Below are positions 50,550-62,534 of a stretch of DNA of 64,000 bases, piece after piece; positions within the stretch are counted from its first letter, which is position 1; each line of letters opens with the position of its first letter. Location of the stretch: positions 558,001 to 622,000 of the forward strand of contig JAIWNF010000011.1 in NCBI GenBank assembly GCA_025093555.1. Direction: 5' to 3'. The translations under genes and the position numbers were made by a program. Origin of the DNA: Circinella umbellata. Taxonomy: Eukaryota > Mucoromycota > Mucoromycetes > Mucorales > Lichtheimiaceae. A model generated the notes under the pieces. It was not told the DNA's origin. It made no database searches and saw nothing but the letters and a program-made list of their open reading frames with translations.

Positions 50550-52399
50550 ATGGCAAATAATAATTTTTGTTGTAAATGTAAAACCGGTCAAGCGACTATT
50601 CGAATTCGTCATGCCTTTTATTGCCAGTAGGATATATTGATTTATTTATTTTCAAACAATTGAAACGGATTTTGTAAATAATTACTTATTAAATGAACAT
50701 TGATATCAATTGAATATTTTTTTTCTTGCGTAGTGATTGTTTTCTATTTGCTGTAGTTGGAAAGTATCGAACGATCTTGGGTAAATCTCGGAGCATGAAC
50801 CGTGCTAAAGGAAAAGTATTACTTGCATGTTCTGGTGGACCAAGTTCCATGTAAGTAACGCCTTAGAGGGATCTCTGTATAAAAAAGAACAAGTATTTCT
50901 CCAAAAAAAATATTTTAACTTACACAATAAAATTATATTAGCTCCATGTTACATATGACAAAAGAATTTATGCATGTTGAACCCTATGCTAAAAAGAAAA
51001 TTCAAGTACTTGATTCAGCACTTGTCTGTCATATTGATGAATCTGCTTTATTTGAAGCACAGGTAAACTTTTTTTAATATGTTTTTATACATTATTACAA
51101 ATAGTAATTTAATATTTTTTATTTATTGTTATTACAAAAGAATGGTAGTACTCAAAAAATGAAAGAAATGGTCGAAAAAGAATTTCCCAATATGGACTTT
51201 TTATCCAGTTCAATGCAAGATATTTTCTCAAAAGATTTTACAAAAGATGCTGATTTAGATACTGTTTTAAAGGGAATGGATGGATCTAGTGATTATGGTT
51301 TGTAAAATAGTTTTGATTTTTAATATAATATAATGTATTATCTTAATATTAAATATTATATATTATATATAGATTATCTTGTCAAAGCTATCAAACAAGA
51401 ATCAACATTAAATTCAGAAACGGATCGAATTGACAGATTAAGAGAATTATTTAATGGTATTAATAAAAATACAGCAAAAGAAGATCTTTATTGGCATATT
51501 AAAATGACAATGTTAGTAACATTGGCAAAGAAGGAAGGGTAAGTGTCTTTTTTATTTTCTTTAACAAGTTTATATTTGAATTTTTACTCATATATAATAT
51601 TATATATATAATAGATGTTCATATATCTTTATGGGAGATACAGCTACAAGACAAGCAATTAAAATGATTTCAATGACAGGCAAAGGTCGTGGTTATAGTA
51701 TTCCATTTGATATTGGTGTTGAAAATGATACTACTTTTCCTGGTTTAACTATCTTAAGACCTATGAAAGATATGCTTTCAAAAGAAATTGGATTATATAA
51801 TCGATTTAAAGATTTAGAAGAATATGTTATTCCTCCAACTGATTTTAATACTGGAAAACCTGCTAAAAGTTCTATTGAACGATTAACTGAAGGTAATATA
51901 AATCTTATTGTAGTGGATGAAATTTTTTATTAAATTTTTATTATACATAATGATAGAATTTATCACTACATTGGATCGAGATTTTCCATCTACAGTTAGC
52001 ACTATATCTAGAACTGCATCTAAATTAACACCATTAAATGATGTGGATTTAAGTAAAAAATGTGCCATTTGTAATATGTAAGTAAAAGCTGATTGATGAA
52101 ATTATAAACAAAAAACTCATATTAAATAAATGAAAATGAATAGGCCTTATCAAGCAGGTATTGAAGATTGGCGACGTAGAATTACAGTAACTAATGTAAA
52201 AGATAAATCACCCGATGCCATACCAAATGAAGAGAAAAAGAAATTGGATGATTCATTGATTGATATGAATGAATATTTATGTTACAGTTGTCAAGTAGAT
52301 ATGAAGGATTATAAGAATGATACCGTTTCACGATTACCACCTTATAGTGTCAAAGCAATTCTTGATGAATACTTAATTAATGATAATGATGAAGAATAA
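50550..52399 (+). CDS. NCS2: Cytoplasmic tRNA 2-thiolation protein 2
   Basis: CTU2/Ncs2 subunit of the complex that thiolates the wobble uridine (mcm5s2U34) of Lys, Gln and Glu tRNAs in the cytosol, using sulfur carried by Urm1. Eight exons, 50550-50626, 50734-50850, 50942-51062, 51141-51297, 51373-51538, 51615-51892, 51957-52077 and 52144-52399, give 430 aa. Seen: N-terminal CCKC and HDC zinc-ligand cysteines, VLLACSGGPSS (a PP-loop-like motif without the full SGGxDS, as usual for this subunit), MGDTATRQAIKMIS, GRGYSIPFDIG, and the C-terminal CAICNMPYQAGIEDW and CYSCQVDM cysteine pairs. A further in-tandem gene (UBX protein) starts 224 bp downstream. Confidence 0.9.
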
Positions 52400-52623
52400 A
52401 TAAAAGAATAATAGGAAATTCTTATTGTATTATATAATTAATCTTTTTTTTTTTTTTGATTATGCAAATTACGAATATGAAAGTCACGTCCCAGCCTAAT
52501 AATTGCATATTCAAATTCGTCTTACTCGCTTTTTTTTTTATTCAAAAAAGGTTGACGCGTACTTTATTACGAAGATAACATAATCCCTTCTTTTCAACAT
52601 TAATCCCCCTTTTAAAAAAAAAC

Positions 52624-54996
52624 ATGAGTGATCAAGCAATTCAAGACTTTTGTGCAGTTACCAATGCTTCAACAGAAGTTGCTGAAAGATACCTTCAAGT
52701 AAAATATTTTTTTTTATCTTGGAAGCCTTACTTATATGGAAACAATGCGTTTACTTATATTTAAGAATAATAATATTAACGATTATAAATTTGCCTCTGT
52801 TTATTTTTTCTTTCTTGAAAAACAAAACAAAACAAACATTTAATTGAATAATAGGTTGCAGATGGCAACGTCGAAACAGCAGTGACATTATTTCTTGAAA
52901 GTGGAGGATCAAGTGAACTACACACAGAAACACATGTTGATTCATCAAATTCATCACCTCGTATGACCACAACTCCTACAACAACAAATATTTTATCTGA
53001 TGAAGAAATTGCTCGACAAATGGAGCGTGAAGAAAGACAACATCGTCAACAACAACAACAAGATCAAATTCGAGCACCTATTGCTCCAAGACGTGATATT
53101 CTAGCTGGAAACACTTCACTCTTTGAACAAGGATCGTTATGGGGTGCAGGTGATGGTAAGTAAACATATATATATTTTATATTATATATATATTATATAT
53201 TTAATCAAGAAGATTTTTTTATGATAATTTATAGCTACTCCAGTTCGGCGTTCTGTATTCAATCAAGGAGATTCTTCTAGTGGTAGTCCTGGACCAGATT
53301 TTATTCGGAATTTGGGTATGTGAAAAGAAAGGGAAAAAAAAGAGGAAATAATAATAATGAATGTTGAAGAAAAAAAAAAGAAAAGGAAAGGGGGAAGGTG
53401 GATAATGTACCTGTAAGCTAGTTTTTTTTTGTTTTTCTTAAACAATAACATAATAACATAATAATAATAATAATAATAATGTAGATCGGAATATTGCAAC
53501 TGGTCAAATACCAAGCGGAGGAAATGGATTCGGTGGCGTTGTTAGCAGTGCAAAAGCAAAACGGTTAGCCGACTTGTTCCGACCCCCATTCGATATCATG
53601 TACTCAGGAGGATTTGAAGAAGTATGTTTGTATATGATATTATTATTATTATTATTATTATTGACATAGTACTTATATAAATATAAATCACTAGGCACGT
53701 TCTACTGCACGGGAACAAAATAAGTGGTTAATTGTTAATGTCCAAGATGCTACAGAATTTTCATGTCAAATATTAAACAGAGATCTTTGGAGTGATCCAA
53801 CTGTGAAGGAGATTATTAAGGAATCATTTATATTTTTACAGGTAAAATAATAATAATAATAATAATAATAATAACGAAATTATATGTTTCTTATCATCTC
53901 ATCCATTTACTATTTAAATAATAGTATGAACGCGAAAATCCAGAAGGAAAACGATATTTGACATATTATCCTATCAAAAAATATCCACATGTCGCTTTAA
54001 TTGATGCTCGTACTGGTAATTCGATTGCTTATTATTATTCTTTTATATGGATCTTTTATATTTGTAAACCTAATTGAATTATTATTATTATTATTATTAT
54101 TTTATATCTAGGTGAACGTGTTAAAGTATGGGAAACAGTAGTATCAACGAGCGATCTTATCATGGAACGTATGTATATCACAATTATATTATATAAAATG
54201 ATGAAAACTAATTGAGAAAGGGGGTGGGATGAAACAATGCTTCTTTTTAGTCACAGAATTCTTAGAACAACAAGGAGGTAATGATAGTGCACAATCATCA
54301 GCAACAAAGAAAAAGGCAAAAGTATCTAAGGTGAGGATAGAAAAAATAAATCCAAACAAAAAAAAAAGGGGGGGGGTGAGTTATTTTAGAATGATGAATG
54401 GCTTATTTGTTGTTTGATATGTATTCACTATAGAGTGTTTCAGATATGAGTGAAGAAGAACAAATTAATGCCGCGATCGCCGCATCCATGGAAGCTGAAG
54501 CTGATACAACAGAAGCCAGTACAGAACCAGAACCTTCATTATTATCACAACAAGAAACAAAGGCTGAAGAAATTCAAGAAAAGAATGAACAAGAAGATGA
54601 GACAGAAGCAGTAACAACCTCTATCCTAGATTCTATACAACCTATTAAACGTGATGAAACAACAGATATGGCAAACTCAACGCGTATACAATTAAGAATG
54701 CCAGATGGTAAACGAATTATTCGTCGATTCTTAAAAACGGATCCTGTCCGACATTTATTTGAATTCGTCAAGTCAGAAGTGCCTGAAACACAAAGTCAAC
54801 CATTTGAGGTAAGTTATTCATACAATTCCAACTATTAATATTACATGCGGTTTGTATATGGGCGTAAACTCTAAAATTCTATCTTTTTTTTTTTTGTTAG
54901 CTGGTATTCAATCGTAAACAATTGATCGAATCACTTGACCAACCTATTGAAGAGGCTGGATTAGTAAATGCAGCTGTAAACTTTGTATTTACTTAA
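52624..54996 (+). CDS. UBX5: UBA-UAS-UIM-UBX protein (Cdc48/p97 cofactor, UBXN7/Ubx5 type)
   Basis: Adapter that links ubiquitinated substrates to the Cdc48/p97 segregase. Ten exons, 52624-52698, 52855-53155, 53235-53315, 53485-53621, 53695-53841, 53925-54015, 54112-54168, 54251-54330, 54434-54808 and 54901-54996, give 479 aa. Domains in order: UBA-like helices (IQDFCAVTNASTEVAERYL...GNVETAVTLFLE, 4-42); thioredoxin-like UAS domain (DLFRPPFDIMYSGG to about 300, with KWLIVNVQDATEFSCQILNR); a UIM (EEEQINAAIAASMEAEA, about 332-348); and UBX (TRIQLRMPDGKRIIRRFLKT to the C-terminus), in which the usual FPR loop of p97 contact reads differently and cannot be confirmed by eye. Several introns carry AAT/ATT microsatellites. 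Confidence 0.9.
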
Positions 54997-55389
54997 TTTG
55001 TTTTTTTATGACAACGATTCTTCCTCCCTAACAACACATACATTCACTTCACTCATGCAAATACACATAATTTACTCATTTACCTCACAAAATAATAATA
55101 AAAGAGTTGGCGCAAAATAAAAGCCATAAATAAATAAATTGGGAAAACCGATAATCCAGTTGTGTCACCGACTTTTTTTTTTTCTTGCATCGCTTACGTG
55201 TTTAAAAGAACGTGTTTCTTTTGCTGTCTTTCTTTTTTTTTTTCTTTACCTTTTTCTTTTTGGTCTTGTCGGTGCGGGTAAGTTTTTTTTTAACTGGTCA
55301 AGTCATTGTTACTACATGTTATACATACATAAACCTCATATATATTATTTTTGTATCATTAATATATATTTGTGTATTATGGTTTTTAT
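54997..55389. other. 3' spacer of the UBX gene with T-rich tracts
   Basis: About 390 bp: probable polyadenylation region of the UBX gene followed by T-rich DNA that leads into the GC-rich island. A GTAAGT word at 55276 and a TATTAG at 55394-55399 could be the two ends of an intron if the island belongs to a spliced transcript. Confidence 0.35.
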
Positions 55390-55761
55390 TCTATTAGTCG
55401 CCGTGCTCGTTGGCGCCGCTCGTTGGTGTTGTCGTCGCCCGCCGTGGTGGGTGCATTGCTTCCCTTCTCGTGCCCGCCCCCTCCTCATAAGCATTTTTGT
55501 CCCGGCGGGCGGCGTTCGTACTTACTATACTATAGCCGAAAATCGACTCTGCCTCCTCCAGAGGTGGGGTCGATACTTTTCACGTTCTATTTCATCGGTC
55601 GGGTCTGGCCGTCTGTGGTTTGGTTCTACACATCGTGATCCTTTTCACGTTCTATTTCATGGCCTGTGGGGTCCGGTTTGATTTTTGACTATCTATTGTC
55701 TCTTTCTGCACCTGTTGTATCACCCCAATAAATTTTTAATTTTTTACAAAAAAAAAAAAAA
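55390..55761 (+). other. GC-rich island ending in an A-tail
   Basis: Between about 55400 and 55690 the base composition changes sharply to G/C-rich (for example CGCCGTGCTCGTTGGCGCCG) in a window that is otherwise strongly A/T-rich. It holds a perfect 20-bp direct repeat, CTTTTCACGTTCTATTTCAT, at 55576-55595 and 55641-55660, and ends with CAATAAA (about 55726-55732) and a run of 14 A at 55748-55761. This looks like a retroposed RNA or the 3' end of a spliced transcript. The open frame across it (to 55681) is Arg/Pro/Trp-rich and not recognisable, so coding is doubtful. No flanking target duplication was identified. Confidence 0.4.
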
Positions 55762-55996
55762 GACAGCTTTTGATTTTGTTGATGCATGCTATGAAGGGTC
55801 TATTACCGAATTGACAGTGGGATAAGGATAGATCAGTACCATTATATTTTATTTGATATATATATATATATATATAAAGGTTTGGTTGGGTTATAATGTA
55901 TGCACCTAATAAGAAATAATCTTGTTTACAAGGAGTTACGTCTATCTAAATAGGTGTTATATAGGCAAGATGCAACGAGTTATTGCTATTTATTTA

Positions 55997-56636
55997 GGGT
56001 AGTGCTACCTGTGCGATTTTTTTTTCTTAGCGGTGCGATTTTTTTCTCGCGGGTTTTAAATTGTAGTGGTACAGCGCAAACAGTCATAGCCAATCCTCTA
56101 GTGATATTACCAGTACGACTTCTCTTACTAAACATACTTCATTAAGACTCTATACATTTTTTTCCTCTAGGTATAATAACTTCTTATGAATGATATTCGT
56201 TTTGATTAATTCTACACTATTGAAACGAACCTACTAAAATTAATACGTAATATAGAATATACGTATAAATTTTTACTGTTCATTGATGATAACCTATCTA
56301 CAGAAAGAAGATAATATTCTTGAATTTTTTGATTAAAATGGCTTTATTAGTGCGATTTTTCATTTTTTTTTAAAAAAAAAATTACAAGTGCTTATCCGTG
56401 CGATTTTTTTGTCTGGGCGTAAAATATGAAAAGAAGCTGTGCGATTTTTTTTCACTTCTAAATGGCATTGCTATCAGTTGATTTGATAATGTAAAATTAG
56501 TCCACTAAAATATAATATAAAGGTATGTCGATTATGACTAGTTATTAGCACTGACTTGCTCAATATTATTCACAAAAAAGAAGATAATACTCGGGTTATT
56601 TGATTAAAATGGCTTTATTGGTGCGATTTTTTTTTA
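55997..56636 (+). repeat. Left arm of foldback-like element
   Basis: About 640 bp. The motif GTGCGAT followed by a T-run occurs six times in the same orientation, at 56011, 56033, 56350, 56398, 56439 and 56621, so it marks both outer and inner edges of the arm. Such subterminal motifs are usually transposase-binding sites (inference). Confidence 0.85.
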
Positions 56637-56857
56637 GAAATGATCTCCATGACTACATTCGATTTAACTTAATATTTTACATATTTCTTATAGTGTAATG
56701 TTCCAAGCCAAAACCGTATAAAACAATAAGTTGACTATATCCATTTGTAAATTCATTTTAATGGGAAAATAGTGGATATAGAGTTTTCCGTCTGAAGCCA
56801 CGTGTGTCAAAGCGAGTCAAGAATCGTCTATTTTGGTGCTCAACAGAGGTGCAACTG

Positions 56858-56865
56858 TATAAAAG
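56858..56865 (+). promoter_or_regulatory. TATA-box-like TATAAAAG inside the element
   Basis: A canonical TATAAAAG 160 bp upstream of the ATG at 57018 of the small ORF. Surrounding sequence is not A/T-monotonous, so the match is more notable than most in this genome. Function is inference. Confidence 0.3.
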
Positions 56866-57017
56866 CAGAGTCTGTCACTAGTCATTTATGCTATCTATTT
56901 TCGAATGTACATCACCAAACTTCATCTTATATGGGAAATGTGTAGCAAATTTTATATAATTCTGGAGCATTAAACAGCACAACACTAATCAACAAAAATA
57001 GAAAATATCGTTTAAAA

Positions 57018-57401
57018 ATGTTCTCATGGCTCATGGGCAGCATAACTCCTGGTACAGTACTTCGAACTACATTTACCTGACCGTGGATTAAGTACGTGAT
57101 GGGCATAAAGGTGGTCAGTAAATTAGGTAGGAACTTCTATAGTTATGTTGCTATGATAGTACGTAATTGTGTCAATATCAAATAATAAATAGATACTGAC
57201 TGGTGATACCTATTTACAGAAGGAGCAGGTTGTAAAACAAATGAAGGTCAGAACGTTTTGCTTTATTTCTTGTGGAACATTTACCAGGAAATGTTGTTTC
57301 AAGAATGGATGAGCACGGTTCATTTTGTCGATCAGAAAATTCGAAAACATTTTTCTGATCATATGTACGTATGCATGTCAATTAACAATACTTCAAATTA
57401 G
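57018..57401 (+). CDS. Small two-exon ORF carried by the foldback-like element
   Basis: Proposed exons 57018-57051 (MFSWLMGSITP plus one base) and 57220-57401 join in phase through a 168-nt GT-AG intron (GTACAG...TTTACAG) to 71 aa. The second exon is open for 60 codons and reads like protein: GAGCKTNEGQNVLLYFLWNI, then YQEMLFQEWMSTVHFVDQKI and RKHFSD. A TATA-like box lies at 56858. It is not a transposase; no catalytic motif is visible. It could be a captured host fragment, an accessory protein of the element, or chance. GTACGT at 57366-57371 could be a further donor. No family recognised. Confidence 0.3.
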
Positions 57402-57670
57402 AGGGACATCAAACTAATTATGTTTTTACTTTATGTGTCTCCTATCTACAATGATGCAACTGTTTTCTGAAGTAGTTTGAAGAATACTCAATAAAATGTA
57501 GAAGATAATATTATTGATTGTTGCTATATTGAAACCATTGTATTACCGTTGATAAGATCGACAAAATAATAATAAAATATCAAATATATATATGTTGTTA
57601 ATAACATAATTCACGAACAGTGAGTTAGAAAAAAATAGCACGGATAACCCCTTTATTTTTTTTACGTATC

Positions 57671-58312
57671 TTAAAAAAAAAATCGCACCAATAAAGCCAT
57701 TTTAATCAAATAACCCGAGTATTATCTTCTTTTTTGTGAATAATATTGAGCAAGTCAGTGCTAATAACTAGTCATAATCGACATACCTTTATATTATATT
57801 TTAGTGGACTAATTTTACATTATCAAATCAACTGATAGCAATGCCATTTAGAAGTGAAAAAAAATCGCACAGCTTCTTTTCATATTTTACGCCCAGACAA
57901 AAAAATCGCACGGATAAGCACTTGTAATTTTTTTTTTAAAAAAAAATGAAAAATCGCACTAATAAAGCCATTTTAATCAAAAAATTCAAGAATATTATCT
58001 TCTTTCTGTAGATAGGTTATCATCAATGAACAGTAAAAATTTATACGTATATTCTATATTACGTATTAATTTTAGTAGGTTCGTTTCAATAGTGTAGAAT
58101 TAATCAAAACGAATATCATTCATAAGAAGTTATTATACCTAGAGGAAAAAAATGTATAGAGTCTTAATGAAGTATGTTTAGTAAGAGAAGTCGTACTGGT
58201 AATATCACTAGAGGATTGGCTATGACTGTTTGCGCTGTACCACTACAATTTAAAACCCGCGAGAAAAAAATCGCACCGCTAAGAAAAAAAAATCGCACAG
58301 GTAGCACTACCC
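57671..58312 (-). repeat. Right arm of foldback-like element
   Basis: Inverted partner of 55997-56636 (two-base length difference). It carries the six motifs as A-run plus ATCGCAC, pointing inward from the right end. Confidence 0.85.
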
Positions 58313-58320
58313 TTTATTTA

Positions 58321-59348
58321 TTTTGTTTCTTTATACAAAATATTCACGTCACCTACATTCATAAACAGAAACATATACATCTCGACATAAACAAAGAATA
58401 ACCGCCTAGTACATATAGTATGAGCTTTGTATACATCAGAATATCCGTGTAATAAAACACAAATTATGTCTTTTTTGGAGCAAAAAGTATTAATTTCCTT
58501 CAATTTTACATTGAAATTCCTGGGCTAAAAGAAAAGGGGAATTTACATATAAAATATTATTATGACGCACTTAAAGTGTCTTTATATTAGGCATTGCTAT
58601 TACCTATCAATATCAGGTATTACTGTTAAAATTCACTTCAAATGCCACTTACCATTCATGGTACACAGTTGCCGTGTATAAACGCAGTACTGCTAAGGTC
58701 TTTTGTTAGAATACGTAGAAACCTTTACTAGTTCAAATTGAACTCAACCTTCTTTTTGTATACTGTATAATTTAAAAAACTTGAATATTCAGAACAAAGA
58801 CTCTGCGGTCAACAGTTTGTCGTACCCTTGAAGTTAACAAGACAAATCGCTACGTACTTATGGGTACAGCTTTAATTCCTTTTGGTACACACCTTTATTT
58901 TACAAATAAAAAATCAACTTCTCTGCTATAAAAATATTTGATATTGTACTAGTTGTTCTTATTCCATCGTTCTTTTTCGTTAACTGACATGCTGTAAACT
59001 TATTGGGAATTGAAAGTTAATAAAGATCCACTTCATAAAAATTACTGAAAGCTACGTATTTATAATCATTCTTTTATTTTTATTTTTAACATACATACAT
59101 TACAACTTTAGAAAAAAGTATGTTACAATATCTATTATTTCTGCAGAAACATATCACTCGTTTCCTATTATGGTACGTATTTAATAAGATTTGAGCAAAA
59201 ACATTGTTATAGCAAGCAGTGGCTGTAAAGATGTCTTGTTAACTTTTACACTGATTTATTTTCACTAAAGAGAGAAAACTTTTTTTATAGAAAATTCCCA
59301 GATATCATCGTAGCACTTTAGCTTTTTTTTTTTCAGCTGTCGCGGTTC
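58321..59348. other. Spacer downstream of the element
   Basis: About 1 kb A/T-rich between the element and the stop codon of the EVK-motif gene. No supported gene; likely contains the polyadenylation site of the EVK-motif gene in 59100-59340. Confidence 0.4.
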
Positions 59349-61852
59349 TTATTCTGTTGAGGTTTTATAAATCTTTCTTTGCTGTTCAACAAGTATTCTC
59401 TTCCATTTTTTAGGGGGGATGTTTTCTTTATGAACTTGATGTAAAGTACATCGGCTTGCTTTTAAACATTTATCGATGTTTACAGTTGTTGTATCAATTA
59501 TTTTCTACGAAAAAAGAACAATTTGTTATAAAACATAATATATACGGCATCGTTCCTACTTATAAAAATAGTAGTGACAATTACCTTTAGGTATAAAAAT
59601 GCAGCTAAACATTGCTTTGCTTTACTCAAGTCATTTACTGATGAAGGTAGTTCAAAGCTACCTAATTCCACAAGCCTATATATACCATCGTACTTTAAAT
59701 CGAGAATGTATGTAGAACATTTAAAACCTATATGGTGTAAAAAGTCCAAATATATCAATATTATTTACTTTATATTATATTAAACTACGTCACTCATGTT
59801 CTGCCATATATTCCTACCATCAACAGAGATGCCACATACGGAAGGACTTTCTATTCTCTTATCCACCAATTTGTCCAACATTATATGCATTTCAGTTGCC
59901 ACCTTTCTTTTGTCATCGTCTCCTTTTCCGCTACCAGGTGCTTTTACTTCAACAGCAAGTAAATCGAACCGTGTACTATGTACGTATGCGTAGATAATAA
60001 AGTATGAAAGTAGTTTTGATTCGTTACTGTTATTAGGTGATGCTTGAGTAGAAGTAGATAGTGATTCTGGTGGTGACGACGACGACGACGACGACGATGA
60101 TGATGATGATGATGATATTCCAGCGCAGGCGATAAGTTGAGAATTATCCCTATAATATATTTCAGCATTTTAGTAAAAGCACGTAAATAATATATATATG
60201 TGTATAGTGTAAATTTACCAATTTTCTCCTAATAATGGACCATAAAAGATATTTCGTAGCCAGGGAGCTACAAATTGGTGGACAAACGTGTCCTCTCCAA
60301 ATACACCACGTTTTTCTTCGAACATATCGGTTTGTGCACCAAGACGCGTAAATGATTTTACCAAGTCAGAAATAACATTGGCGGACTTGATGGCAATATC
60401 GACATTCTCTTCTACTGATGCAGCATCTATTTGTATTTGCCCCAAGATTCTCGTCATTCGTGCTTCATTTTTCAAGTCATACAAATCCTACAAAGGACAT
60501 AAAAACAATAGTAAGTAGCTTATCAGATACAAATTGTATAAAATATACGTAGATATGTGAACGGGCATATACCGCTATAACGTCGTATAGCGTACCATGG
60601 ATGTTAATTTATCTACCCATGTATTAATGAGGGGTAAGTTGGACAAGCAGGTATTAAATGGAACTACTTCGGAATAGACGAGATCGATCAAATGGCTGGG
60701 AAGGTCGCGGATGCAAGAATTGTGAGATTTTTGAGAAAAAAGATAAATATTGTTGAGGGATCTGTGTGGTTCGCAGCAAGAAAGATTAGATTAGCGTAAA
60801 TATTTTTTTGCTAGATTTTATCTGACACCATAATAATGCACGAACACCAAGACAACTTACAAAATGCGGGCAGGTATTAATTCCCTTTGAATTTGGGTGA
60901 CAACCAAATCCCGGGACTCTCGTCGATAATCAAAGAGATAATCGGAAATGTTAATTTCTCCAAGCACCCACTAATAATTATAAGAAATATAAGATATAAA
61001 AGGTAATGAATGTTTTACTATTATTAATCGGATCACATATTATCACAATATTATTTATACTTAAAATGATGCTGATATTTAATGTGCATCTACCAAAATA
61101 TAACTATTTATACGAACCTTATCATCCATTTCAACGCATTGGTTAAGCTTATCACTTTCATCACTTTCACCATCAATATGTATATACACGCGCTTTTTTC
61201 TTTGGGGCATGTAGTCTTCACTACTGCTACGCTCAAACTTGGTAATAAATTGTTTAAAGTACGTATGGTTAGAAAAAGATATTGCTATGATGATGAGAGA
61301 CAAACAAGAATATATCTATTGTTTTATTGATAGACAACTAATTTCTGCTTACTTCTTCATCTTCGTTTTTCCGCCCGCGAATTTCTGGGTTTTTGCATTT
61401 ATAAGAGTTCAAAGTCAGACCATTTTGATAAATATTAGAACAGCTTTGTCTGCTATTATGTATACGTTGCTGATGAGTGCTGTTACTGATGCTGAGATCG
61501 TTATTGTTGTTATCGTCGTTGTTTTTATCAGACTCCTAATAGATAACAAACAAATAATGTGTCACGGAGAAACCAATAAAAAAACGTTGTAAGACGAAAT
61601 GCAAAAAGCTAATAGTATAATATAACTAACTTCCAGTTCTTCTAACATCTTTTTTGCTTGTTTTGACTTTGACCCAACCAAAGTACTTTTAGACAACTTT
61701 CCGAGTACATGCATGAGCATACTTTGAGCGTTATCACCATAACGTCTTTCAAAACTTTCAGTAGCATCTTTAAGCCTCCACTTGCGTACGGGAGTGTTAA
61801 TAAAATAACTGTGATTGTTGGGAGAAGAGGTATTTTGCTCACTTGCAGTCAT
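59349..61852 (-). CDS. Large protein with EVK motif, possible PD-(D/E)XK-type nuclease fold
   Basis: Nine exons, 61852-61631, 61535-61353, 61237-61118, 60970-60861, 60761-60596, 60487-60219, 60149-59818, 59727-59585 and 59504-59349, all join in phase to 566 aa. N-terminus basic and disordered (MTASEQNTSSPNNHSYFINT, Asn-rich 75-135, RKKR near 155); helical middle (LPSHLIDLVYSEVVPFNTCL, ARMTRILGQIQIDAASVEEN); a 14-Ser run at about 369-382; then RFDLLAVEVKAPG, with D419, E424 and K426, and the block VCGISVDG...TYILDLKYDGIYRLVELGSFELP. The D-x(4)-E-x-K pattern followed by this block resembles, from memory, lineage-expanded zygomycete proteins. A nuclease-like fold is inference from the EVK motif only. 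A long inverted repeat begins about 170 bp upstream of the start codon. Confidence 0.7.
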
Positions 61853-62019
61853 AATAAGAAGTACGTAAAAAAAAAGAAAAAAAAAGAGTAAAGATGTCAC
61901 TATGATTTCAAAAGCATTTTTATAGGTATCCATTGTTGAATATGCACCATAGAACGAACCATGTGACGGAAATTGCATATGTTGGGTTTTTAATGAGAGA
62001 GGACCACTACCAAACAATT

Positions 62020-62534
62020 TTGACCCCCTCATCCTCTTAAGAAAGAAGGAAAGTCCCATTCAAATTGTAGATTCGCTCTAGTATTTGCTACAATATTGTT
62101 AATAGTGTAAACCGTATTCTGGTAATACGTATATATATCGTTGCATAGATAGTTATGGCAGTATCTATTTATTAGTTCTCATTATTGTATTGTTGAGACC
62201 AACCTCCTCTCTTTAGTATGCTTTCCAATTTTGACGCCCCACCACTTCCCACTTACCGGGATTCAAAAGGAAAAGCATTCGAGAATAAATCCATCGAATG
62301 GGTAACAAGGTCACACTTCTCCTATTGAGATCGTGTAATCATCCGCAAATATCGGATACGAATGTAAATATAAGCTTTTTTCCCCCGAACCATCATCATA
62401 GCTGCATAACAATACATCCCAATATAGTAAATTCATCTTATTACAAACAATTGATTTTCAAAAGTTGGTAAACCTGTTTATTAAAAGAAGATTCTCGCAT
62501 TTTTTTGTAATACATATCCAGTGTAAAATATAAT
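62020..62534 (+). repeat. Left arm of a long inverted repeat
   Basis: About 515 bp, reverse complement of 63488-64000 with only small differences (positions 62020 and 64000 pair; the inner edges are 62534 and 63488). The arm starts 168 bp upstream of the ATG of the EVK-motif gene, and because the right arm is cut by the window end it may extend further left, into that gene. It contains no recognisable coding sequence. Confidence 0.85.

Larger units (their letters stand above)
55989..58320. mobile_element. Foldback-like DNA element with 8-bp target duplication
   Basis: Element 55997-58312 (2,316 bp) begins GGGTAGTGCTACCTGTGCGA and ends with its reverse complement. It is flanked by TTTATTTA on both sides (55989-55996 and 58313-58320), a perfect 8-bp target-site duplication. 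Arms of about 640 bp (55997-56636 and 57671-58312) are near-identical inverted repeats. The duplication length fits hAT-, P- or KDZ/Zisupton-type transposases, but no transposase gene is present, so it is non-autonomous. The near-identity of the arms implies recent origin or ongoing correction. The outermost 12 bases (GGTAGTGCTACC) are themselves a small imperfect palindrome. The central 1 kb holds a TATA-like box and a small two-exon ORF. Confidence 0.85.

Noticed and set aside
55139..55681. 180-codon plus-strand open frame across the GC-rich island
   Set aside because: Composed of Phe/Leu runs from T-tracts followed by Arg/Pro/Trp from GC-rich DNA; no ordered domain, and a likely intron end (TATTAG) falls within it.
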